A DNA stretch of 64,000 nt, taken from positions 558,001-622,000 of the forward strand of contig JAQJVL010000517.1 of the NCBI GenBank assembly GCA_035578905.1. The letters are read 5' to 3'. Position 1 is the first letter of the stretch, and each line of letters starts with the position of its first letter. This document shows positions 41,901-53,900 of the stretch, one piece after another. Source of the DNA: Stictocephala bisonia. Lineage: Eukaryota; Arthropoda; Insecta; Hemiptera; Membracidae. Below the pieces are notes generated by a model. The model was not told where the DNA came from, did no database searches, and worked only from the letters and a program-made list of their open reading frames with translations. The position numbers and the translations under genes are program-made.

Positions 41901-44900
41901 AACGGGTGGGCGGGTGAGTCAATACCACTGAATGTGTATGGGTGGGCGGGTGGGTTAATACCACTGAACGAGTATGGGTGGGTGGGTCAAAATGTTCGTT
42001 TAATATAAGCTGTGTGACGTTCACTTTTGTTTACAATATGTTAAGCGATGAACATCTTAATAGGTGCATAGAAATTAAACTAACACTACATACTAGTAAT
42101 TATTCTTCATTTTAACCAACAACCACTGTATGTGTATGGGTGGGCGGGTGTGAATTGTGACTGAATAGGGATACGTTTGTGTTCAGACTGTCTATTTGTG
42201 TGTTGTTTCTCAAGATTTTCAATACGGACAACTGCTGATATTTTAAAAGTGTTCTGCAAAAAGTCTCACTCACATAGTAAAATTTGCAGTCAGGTCCACA
42301 GACAGCGATAACATCGATTGAGTGATTACCATGCCTATCCATATATTGGTTCTCATTTTCTGTTGGTGAATCTATTTTGATCAATGTTCCATTAACACAA
42401 CCTACAACCAGAGGCGTTTGAGCTAATCGAAAAAAGTTAACTGCAACGTCTTCGACATTATTTGGCCAGTCAATTACATGAGCAGTTCTCATTTACAGCT
42501 GCCACAACAGAATGCAATGCTCTACAAACACTTGCTTTTGATATACCATGCATATCGCCAATACCATGGTACTGCCCTCCATTTCCTAACCAGTGGAGAG
42601 CTGCACACAAAATAACTCTTTCAGAGAGAGCTTCATTTCTCCGTGTTGCACGCCTAAGTCTGTATCCTATATATCCAAGGACTGATTTCATATTAATGGA
42701 AGACATTCGAAACCTCTCATTAAACTCATAAACACTTACAAAATCAACATTTGTTCTCGGCCTAAACACTCTTATGTCTTCAATGTCTTGCAGGATTGTC
42801 CTCATCAGATGAAGAGCTGTTCCACATAATAATCTACCAACTGATATTTTTATACATATAGTTTAGAACTGCAACACGATTTATCTGCACAAAAAGTAAA
42901 AAAGCAAAGTAATGAAGTATTTTAACAATACTTGAGTAAAAATGAGTAAAATAAACAACGCACAAAAGAATCAAAACATTGTAACAAGTCTTCTTCTACA
43001 ATTATTTACCTATATTTTAGTATAGGTAGTATAGGTTAAAAATATGTTTACATTTAACAAATGTAGACTTGTAACTTGGAACAATATAAAAAGTCACAGT
43101 AGTGAATTGGTGAAATTGTACTTGTGAATCAATAAATTATTACTGGTTACTACTAGACTAGTAACTTTGTGTTTGTGAAACACCTGTAACTGATATTTTT
43201 ACAGGTTTGTAAAAATTTACTGGTGAATATGTAACTTGTAACTTTCATGAAACGGGCAATTATGTATTGTAAGGTGTTAAATTTACAATACAAAATTTGG
43301 TTTTCTTAATCTGTACAGTTTAAAAAATCCATCAAAGGTTTTTAGTAAGTATGTCCTTTTCATTCAATAGTAAATTTGGACTGCTCTTTGAAATTTTATA
43401 AATTTAAAGATGTCCTAAGGTCTGAAGCTCAGGGTCCATGGAAGAAAATGGTAAAACTTCAACATAGTACATGGCACTCTATACTATGACTAAAAAAAGA
43501 GGTTAGGTAAGAAAAATCAGGGTGGTAATGGTACCAATTGATTTTTTTCTAAACATATCTCAAAACATGTTTGATATGTTAGATTTGATATTTATGTTTT
43601 TTTCAGAACACAATATTTTTTATTCAAACATTTCAAATCTCAACACAACGTTCTGTTTCAAAGACGGTCCTCGTCACTCGTCTGAAATTAAAAAAATTAA
43701 TTTTCTTCAAGACACGGTAAACAAAACAACAGATGGAACATCTGCACAAAATGTCAATAGAAAAAAATCTTTTTTCTATCTATGTAGTGTATAATCACAT
43801 AAGTGATGATGATGTTAGTCAATATAGGTAATCCGTATTTTTAAATCTGTAAGCAAATCTGTCCACACAAAATTTCTGCAGTTAGTCACTCTCCTCCACA
43901 TTTTCGTCCGATTCATCCGTTCCAACCCTTTCAATTGCCTCTTCCTCAAAACATGTATCATTTCCACTTGGGCCTACTCCAGCAAACAGTTCCCTTCGTA
44001 GTTGATCCCGATTTACTAAAGATATACGTTCCTCCTGTCTTTCTTCCTTTTCAACACTATTCAACATATGTAATAACCTCAAACGTTCTTGTTCATCCAT
44101 TTAGAAAAGTATTATTTACAGAAAAATCAAAAGAAGTATGTACAAAGCACTAAAACTATTATAAACATAAAAATATATACCGGTACACTTAAAATATTTA
44201 CAAAATACTAAAAACTAGTCCAAAAACTCAAACACACAAGGGCGCACGGAGTACAAAGTTCCGCACAAAACCTGGGCGCGTGGTGTACAAACGACCGCAC
44301 GGTTTATTTTGCTGATTCCTCACAACGACTGAGTGAAGGAAACTAGTTTGCAGCTAATCGATATTAGAGTGGGGAGGGGAGGGGAAGAAGATAAGATGAC
44401 TTGAATAGATCGATTTTAAAGCTAAAGATCCACGGAGGATGTGAAATATCAGAAATATTACAAATTACCTTAGCTTCGCCCCACTGGCTCTAAACGATCC
44501 AATGATTTTTATACCACTACAGTACAGTTGACAGACTAATGTTAATGATACCACAGACCGGAGCCGAAGGCTGGGGTGTCACAGGCTGAGCGAGTGAGAC
44601 TTACTGCCAACCGGCATTACCGATGGCCTAAGGGTTGGTACATGAACCTGGCAGGATTGTCCCTATACATTTTCATAAGCCTTTGTGAAAATTGGTAATA
44701 GCAAATAGACTTACTGTGTTTGTTAAGGAAACCCCATATTACTACGTAATATATTCTGCTGCATTAATTGATATGAGGGTTGTCTATAACTAAGGTCTCT
44801 AAAGAGCTCCTGTTGCGATATAGCAATCTAGGGAAAATGTGACAAGTGCCATCCTGGCTTCTCCCACTACTATTTTCACCAGTCCAAACCCCTCTGCGAC

Positions 44901-47900
44901 GCTCAGTCTTGGCATAGTAGCCATCAACGATAGAAGGGATAATCAACGTTTCCGCCAAGTGTGAATTGCAGTTTGTGATTAGATTTCTGTGATTTAAGGA
45001 GTCAACCACTTTTAAAATCTATCAACAGCTGACCAATGTGTATGGAGAGAAGTTTATAGACATGAAAAATATGCGTAAGTGGTATAGAGAGTTTGCATGA
45101 GGCTGACTGCGGCCGTCCATCAGTTTCGGATGAGATAATAACGAAAGTTTAGGAACTGTGTTGCTTACGGATTTATGTATGACTGTGTGAGAGATTGCTC
45201 AACAGATAAAGGTTATCTCAAAGACTACCGTGACCAAGATTTTGTTGGGCTATACAGAACAATAGGAGACAAAGGCATTCATTTGCACCATGACAATGCC
45301 CACCCTCATGTCACCTGAACCACAATGAATATTATCGCCAAAGCTAGATAGTAAATGATTGACCATCCTCCATATAGCCCTGATTTGGCTCCCATTGACT
45401 CCTATTTTTGTTCCTCAACTTAAAACAACACTTGAGGGAATGAAATTCTCAAGTGACGATTCCTTCCTGCATAAATCGGGAGGAAATTGGTATGACAAGA
45501 GCATTAAAAAGCTTTAAGAACGACTCCAAAAGAACAATGGAAGAATCCGTAGTTGGTTTTACACTAAAATTATTTTTACTATATGAAAAAGCATTGGAGT
45601 CCTTAATTTACGGACAACCCTCATACTAATATTGCAAGGATTTTGTCTTGTTTGGCCATCCTTTGGAAGTTAAGTTTAGTCTGGTTGTTACAAATAATTT
45701 TTTAATAATACATTTATATCTCGTGTTGTGATTTATTTAATACAAAATAAAAGTGTGTAGTAATCAAAACAGTGATTTTATCTGAATTTAGCCTGTTGAA
45801 ATTGTATTTATTCTATAAAAGGAATAAGGTTAGTTATTTCTATAAATAAGTTACAGTGACACAATTAAGTTTAAGGCGCCCCAGAGCAGCTTGGTTTCAA
45901 GGCACTCTTATCTCTTCCCTCCTTTAAAAAATCAAGAGTTTGTTACAAATATAGTAGTAGATTAAAGAATGTCAAGTAAATGGCATAAGTGATAGGAGTA
46001 ACTTTCTGATAAGAGAATAATTAAGGCTACTTCAACCCTTTGGAGACTGACCTAATATATAACAGACTATCCAGAAAGACCAAGCTATTTTAAAGGATTT
46101 TGCAGACCCTCGGGGAAATAGCTATATTTTGATTACCATAAATCATATTTTCTTGAATATTTTTTTCATTTTTTAGACTATAAGACAGGCCTTCATGTTA
46201 TATATAAATTTAAGCTGGAAATGTGTGCAGGTAAACATTATACAACACTTATAACTTGAAAGTAAATTTGAAAATTAAAAATTAACTTATTTGGAGCTAC
46301 CATAACCCATGTTAAAAAATATGTAACATTTCGGATTCCACATAAAGCTGTAGGTCCTATGGTTGCCCTGGCTATTAATAAATAGTCCTTTCCGAGCTAA
46401 GTCGAACTCAGATAGTAACAACGACTACACTCGTTCATCTACACTCATTCACCCCTCATATTCGCCCATATCTCTACGATCGTTGTCATAGAAGTGAATA
46501 ATAATAATATACTGAGGTGTAAAACTTCACATTTTTTTCATATTTTTTATAAGGAATATGTTCCTTAACAAATGCAGTAAGTTTCAACTGTTGTTTGAAA
46601 GTTATTTGTTAGCTTTGGATTTTTCATGATTGGTAGATAATAATTGTAGATTTCCAATGCTTTAAATGTTTAGGAAACAACACATTTTGACAGATATAAC
46701 TAACTTCTATTGTTTTCAGGTGTACTTACTAACTTTGCCTAAAAACTAATTTTTTATTTACTTATGTTTTAATAGAATGGACCTTAATTAAATTGAATCA
46801 TGATCCAATTAGCCAGAGTAGCATAGAGGTAAGACCACTTTGGTTAGTTCTGTTAAAGTCTCATTACAACAACAATAAAAACCACATACACAACATACAG
46901 CAAGATCTGCCCCCACAAATACTCAACATACAGCAAGATCTGTCCCCACACATACACTACATACAGCAAGATCTGCCCCCACACATACACCTCACCCAAT
47001 GAAGCTGAGACGCCGGTGCACCTAGGTCCGCTGGGTAGGGGATCTATTTGCCTTGTCTCCTCTCTAGGGAATACTAGTTTGGAGGTACGTCCCAGAACAT
47101 CTACAACATTAAAGTTTTTACACAAAACATGGACATTTTACATACCACCATTCATCAGCCCCCTCCATGACACCCGTGCCCTTAGATCTTCTTGGAGAGT
47201 TTTTACCTTGTCCTTTGGAACACTACCTTGGAGGCTCATCATGAGGAAAAATGTACAACACCTCCCTCTTCCCCAATCACCTTCCACAATCCACCAAGGC
47301 ATCGCTTGGAGTGGGCTACCTCTCAACACTCTCCACGGATTGTCTTGCCACAAGAATTTAGTTTGTCTTTGTAGTTCGTGGTGAGTTCGTCTCGTGAGTA
47401 TAGTGGTTCAAGGAGCCCCCTCCCTTCTGGCTTTATTGAAGTTAGAAGCTAGTTGGATAGGTTGAATATTTGTCAATTTAATAACCTGCTTTATGTTTTG
47501 TTGAAAACTTTCATATTTTGTATTTCTTTTGCATTTCATATTGTGTTTTATATTTTGTATGATGATGTTACGGGATGAATGATGCGGCCCGTAGGACCAA
47601 AAATTGTAGGGGGTTTGAGAGGACCAAAAATGTTCAAAGAGTGAGTGCGAGTAGAGAATGTTAATAAGCATGGAGGACCACTGCTCTTCCGGAGCAGACG
47701 GGAGAATCAACTAAGAAGATAAATTAATGATTTAATGAGAGAGAATTGACTCACCACAGAGCTTGGCTGAACACTTATCCAACAGGAGTAGTTGGAGACA
47801 CTTGTGGTAGTCCAGTCCACCTTCCTTGATCACAGTCCTAGAGCACTGAAGAGTAGTCGCGGAAGTACGAACGCTTCGAAAGTCCAGTAGACCGATCATG

Positions 47901-50900
47901 TACCGCACAAACGAAGTTCTTGAAGGTCTGGATGAGTAGCACAAGTTAGAGAAAAGTAACAAAGTTAGAGGGAGTTAGAATTTAAAGCACACAAACTACT
48001 TGGTGAGTTGGGGAAAGAGACCACGCGAGAGAGGTGTTTTCACCTCGAGAGTTTCTTGCGTTCTAATGGGTGAGAGAGAGACCACGTGCGAGAGGTGCGT
48101 ACACGTCGAGAGTGCCGTGCTGTCTACTGCGATCTGGGGTGAAACCGACGCCTCGCATCGCATCAGGCGAGTGTAATTCTAGACCACCAATAAGAGCTCG
48201 AGTTTTGAGGTGGCGTGATGGTTATTCTGAGGGCAGATAACCCTCTCTCTCTCTTGGTTTCGGTGAGAATGTGAAATACCAAACTTCAATTCTTATAACT
48301 ATAGAATATATGAAATATGTACACTTATCTTATTACCTAACAGATGATATGCGATAATTTTTAAGGCACTTGACTTTCTTAACTGTCATCCATAAAATCT
48401 AAGCATGTAGTTTTTAGTCTTTTCTTGAATAAGTATTGGTTAAGAAAAAAAAGAAAAAAATAGTTTTAGATGTAAGCTAAGTTAGTAACACCAGAAGACA
48501 ACAGGAATTTCTTATTCTTGTAAACATTTGTGTTTGTTTCCTAAACACTTGAAGCATTGGAAATCTCCAAATATTATCTACCAATCATAATAAGTTTCAT
48601 CTGAAAGAAAATTTTAGCTGAGAACAATGGATATTTAATCATAGCTCAAACAAAACCCTAAAAAAACGCAATTTTCAAGCAATGTTGGTAATGTCATGCT
48701 AAACATTCAAAAAAACGACAAATCTTTGTTCCAAGTATAAACAGAGGATTCAAAAGACAATATTAACAATCAAATGAACAGACTAATTACAAAGACAACA
48801 AAATGTAAACACGATTTATCGTCTGACATAAAACAGCTGTTGTCTATACATGACAGTAGTAGGGACCATGGAAATGTACAATCAAACAGACAGAGTATTT
48901 GAATATCATGTAATATGTTTTTATGAAATCTATTATATTTCATTACTTACGTTATTTATCCATATTATTTCGTGAAAAATCCTTCAAAATATGTTATAAG
49001 AAAAAAAAATTTAAATCATAGCACAACTTCCAAATAAAATGAGATATAATAATGTTGCTTTATTCATTAAACTATATTTTTTTGTACAAAAATATGCTCT
49101 AGGCCCATAAAAGCAAACACTTTTGTTCATGTTAAGAAACGATCTTCAGTTTGGATGGAAAGGCTCAGCTCGCTCACTTTATTGTAATACTGTCACATAT
49201 TTATTTATTATACTATTTATATTTATTATATTTTTATTTATTACAAATAAAGAAACAAAAAATCTATGAAAACATAAATGTTATAAGATAAAACAATTGT
49301 TAAACTGACAAACTGTGCTACAATGGGGTAGCATTAGTAATATAGCTGGGCAATCAGCTGACAAAACACATTTTTTTAAAGCCAGGAACAAACTAGAACC
49401 TATTCAATATACAGGAATATAAAATAAAGTTCTCTTAGTTAAGTTTGCTATAAAACATCACTGGATTGCATTATAAATAGTTCCAATACGTTTAACGATC
49501 ATCTCAGTCCGAGACGCTAGCATTCACACAGACGTAACAACGTCTCAGTCTGAGACGTTAGCACTCGGATATTTAAAATTGCATTCTTTTTTCTTGAATA
49601 AACTCCATATACTATATATAGTATACAGTTTAGGCATATTTAATTTTTATAATTTTTTTAAAATGTTTACAAAATCCAAATACCTTTGTTTACCATTGTT
49701 TCACAGTTCAAAACATTTATTTATGTACAAATTAATTTGTACAGTTTTCAACTAGTAAGTACTCTTATTATAATATACTTATGATGTTTAACCTGTTGAG
49801 GAGTGCTGACGTCTTAAGACGTCCATATTTCCATACTGTTAGTGAGTGCAGCATTTACCATTAGAGTGACCCCAGGGAGTACGAACAAAAAATTCTAAAA
49901 TTATTAATAAATTGTTATACTTTATTAAAAATAGTAATTTAAGATACAATATGGTAATATTTACAAATCAAAATGGTGGAAACTGTGATTATAATTAGCA
50001 AAATTAAAATTTTTCCATTGTGTGAAATTGTTTGAAACATGGGTAAATGCAAAGTGCAACTTCACATTTGGAGCACTCATAGGCCGTGTCTTTGCGCTGT
50101 GAAGCCCTCCGTGTAGTATGAGTGCATACAAAACATTTCCGTTGTTTTCTTTTGGCTCCACCCTCTCTCATTGGGAGTGGTCGCATGAAATGGCGGCCAG
50201 ACAGACGGAGCGCCTGTTTGTCACCACTCACAGGGCGTGCAACAGCTGCCTCCTCTCTGGGTAACATATGTGTTTCTAATAACTGTCATATTAGATTCAA
50301 CCTGAAGTCCATCAAATGTATTTTAGTATTTGGTGATTTTAGTTTCATCATTTGTTTATACAAGTAGTACGAATTTAGTACAGCAATGTCCAACAAGTGT
50401 AAAAATAATTTTGTATACCACTTGATGGTTTTTCTGGTAGAGTCGTTATATGACATCATCATATCACTCCTATCTATTGCTCCCATATTTGCGTCATAGT
50501 TCACAATACATTTAGGTTTTAGTACATTGTTTTTTGATCTGGTATCAACAGACACCATTTCATGTCGATCAACGGTAGATAAAACCGTTACTGGGCGCTT
50601 GTCACACCACTTTACTGTTAGTATGTTTTCTGTGTGACGTACGACAACTTCCCCCTTTTTCATCTTTTTCGGTAAACATGGAAGATTTTTCCTGATTGGA
50701 TTTACTGTTCCACATTGCCCCTGTTCCATTTTGAATAAGCCACTCAAATAAAGTTGGACTGCTATACCAATTATCCATGAATATTATATGATTACTATTC
50801 AAGTAAGGCATCATCAAAGTTTTTATGACTTTAGAAGACAGCTCTCCTTCAACATTCCCATGTTCAATATCAGTTCCTTTTCCTGTGTAGACAATGAAAT

Positions 50901-53900
50901 CAAGAACTGTCCCAGTTTCACAATCACACAGAACGAATAATTTTATGCCAAAACGTTTTCTTTTATTTGGCAAATATTGCCGGAAGGAAAGTCTCCCCTT
51001 CCACAACATTAGACTTTCGTCAATTACTTAATTTCTACCAGGATATAACACAGAACTAAATTTTTTCCTCAATGTCTCAATAACTGTCCTAATTTTATAT
51101 AATTTATCTTTACTTGTGGATTTGCTGTTATCATCAAAATGTAATAAGCGTCGTAATAACAGGTATCTATCTTGAGAAAATAATTTTGAAAAAATCGGTG
51201 TTTCAATTTGAGGATCTGTTGACCAATATTGTTTTACTGCATTTTTTTTGCAGTGAGACATAAGCAAGGACGTAGCTAGAAAACAATACAGTTCATCAGC
51301 ATTTGTTGGCACCCATTTGGTTAATTTAGAGTATTCATACAAAACGCCTTTACAACACTCTTTATAATATTTATTAGTCTCTTCAGCTATATGTGAAATA
51401 AAATCAAAATCAAAAATTTCATGGAAAAAATCTATTTCTTTCCAATCAGTTTCTTTTAGTTCGTCAAATATAAGTACTTTAGATTTGGATGAATCAAAGT
51501 TATTTATCTTAGGATGAAAATTGTCATCGTGGTGTCATTTACAAACAGGACAAAGATCAATATTATTTGACATTTGTTCAGCAACATCATCAACAATTAT
51601 TAGAGGTTGAGTATTATTTTCTTCCATTTCTACATTATTTACAACAGATGACTCACCATTTGAATGATTGTGTGAAGGCAGACTTTCGTCAAATGTATTA
51701 TCCTCTCTCTCATCACTTGATTCATACTCTGAGCCCAAGCTATCCACATCAGATCCAATTACTTCACCATAGTTGTCTAGCAGTGAATCGTCCTCTCTGT
51801 CACTAAATATTGCTTCACGAATATCATCACTTCGATCTAAATATCGCTTGTTAGAGTCCATTGTAATAAATAAGTCACTGATGAATAAAATTAACTAATT
51901 ACTGTACAACACTGACAAACTTTTTAACATATTTACAATACAACACGGAAAAGAAAATATATATTTTACTGTACAACGCTGAAAATAACTAAATACAACT
52001 ACTTTGTAACACTTACAAGATAACTATATACAAATAAACAAAATATCACACTGGCAAAATACCAAATGTAATTAGGCCTACTATAGATGAACGAAACGTA
52101 AATATAGCAGAACGCAATAAGGTTAGACACAAGGAGAAACAGATTTGGCGCGCAACGAAAATGCGAGGGAAACACTACAGCTGGCATTGAAGCGTCATCT
52201 ATCAGCTGACTAAAGTACAGCTGTAGTCCCAATGGTGGCCAATATGATGCGGGTATCATATGGAAGTTCATACACTTACATCGACATTTAATTATAGCTG
52301 AAATTTAAAATAAATATTAGGGAAGTCTAAAGACGACCATACTCATTTGGGCACAGACGTCCAAAGACGTCCGTACTCGTTTGGGATCATTTTGCTTCAC
52401 TCGTTAACAGGTTAAATAAACATAAATCAAATGTGTATTCACTTAACACTAGATCTAGTGCAATAATTGTGGCCAAATAGGTTAGCAATGCCAGCTAAGT
52501 AAGCCGTCTGTAGTCTAAAGCTGTTTCCAAAGGCTTAACACAGTAACCAGCGTTAGAACTTCAGCTAGCTATCCAAGGGATTGTGGATAGAACCCGTCAA
52601 CCTCTTTTCATGTTGTTGAAAGGCAAATGAAGTCCTACGAGACAAACAGTTCAAAACAATAAGTATCAAAGTTATTAAACTCACCAAGGACATTTAAAAA
52701 CCTTGGTAAAATACCTATGGAGTCTGTCACTGCAACACACACTGATTGTTCACGAGCATGCAAAGTTTACACGAAAGAACATTGTCGGATGACAGTCAGT
52801 TATTCTGGAGCCTCCTAAGATCAAGTCCAGAGATATCCACTGCCTAAGATTGTCCCAGTTGAAGAAGTGGAACAGTAAGAGACTCTGATCCTCATTGTCC
52901 GCTGTAGTCAAGAAAAATCGTCATAGTCAACACCTAAAATATAAGATTAACGAAGAAGAACCAAAGAGACGTGAGACCTCCAAAATGGTAATGAGCAGAG
53001 GAACTGAGAAAGACTCCTTCACAGTCAATAAAGTTTATTACCAGACTTAAGCCAAGTATTATCAGAAAGGAGATTTCTAACATTTCGCAGATTTTGATAA
53101 AACATCCATTTTTTTGGACTAAGTTAAAAACTATTGCTAACCGGTACAATATTTTCCATGTCTTAGTGGCTGAATGCACTTTTTTTTTTAAAAAAGCAAT
53201 AAATGTTATTTTTGGTATCAAATTTATAAATTTTAATACATTTTTCTTTTTAAATATTTTGTTTTCTTTATTTTTGTTGTTGAAAGTAATTGATTTAATT
53301 TGTTTAGACAGGGAAGGAATTGTTAGTGTGGGAAAGTAATGCAGAGACTCAAACAATGGTAAATAGTTTGTCGATGCCAGTGAAGAAAGTCATAGATGTC
53401 CCCTTGGAAGACAACTTTACTGCAAGAGTTCAACTCCTCCTGCCCCCAGAGCTAGCTGATTTTGATGCCGCCAAAAACTATGGTAGAAAATATCCTCTTT
53501 TAGTCAACGTGTGAGTATTTTTTAAGTATTAGATATGAGTAGTTTTTGTAGACTCTCAGTAAAATATTCTATTATAATGCTGTTAATATTGATTGGCTAA
53601 CCTACTTTCAAAAATTAATTCAATAATATCACTTTGCCAAAAACAGTTTTTTATAGCCCAAATAATTGTTTAGCCCAACATTTAAGTAATCAAATTAGAT
53701 TTTGAAGCTTCAAATGTTTTTAAAAAATTGTCGACCTTTTTGATTGATCTGAAGATTTACTCAGATTTAGAAAAAAATGTATTAATTTAAAATCCCGCTT
53801 GAGCATTTATCAGTCATTATTAAATTCAGAATCTTTTTCAAAAATCTGTTACATCATATTTTTAAGTTTTTAATCCAAAAATCATATAAAAATTTGTGTT

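Larger units (their letters stand above)
39654..43257. mobile_element. PIF/Harbinger transposon, 3.6 kb, with ~35-bp inverted ends
   Basis: The left end GGGCCTGTTTCACGAAAATT, continuing ACAAGTTACATATTCAC, is mirrored at 43223-43257 (GTGAATATGTAACTTGTAAC then TTTCATGAAACGGGC). It carries the two genes expected of Harbinger: a Myb/SANT-like partner on the plus strand and a DDE transposase on the minus strand. A three-base TWA duplication is not clear. Both genes are damaged. Confidence 0.8.

Noticed and set aside
42462..42731. Plus-strand open frame opposite the Harbinger transposase
   Set aside because: It is the antisense shadow of the conserved transposase helix-turn-helix region.
47016..47384. 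Several overlapping open frames in the GC-richer block
   Set aside because: Frames are open on both strands because of composition; no domain or splice support.
47560..48300. Solo LTR beginning TGTTACGG
   Set aside because: No matching CA end, target duplication or second copy could be shown.
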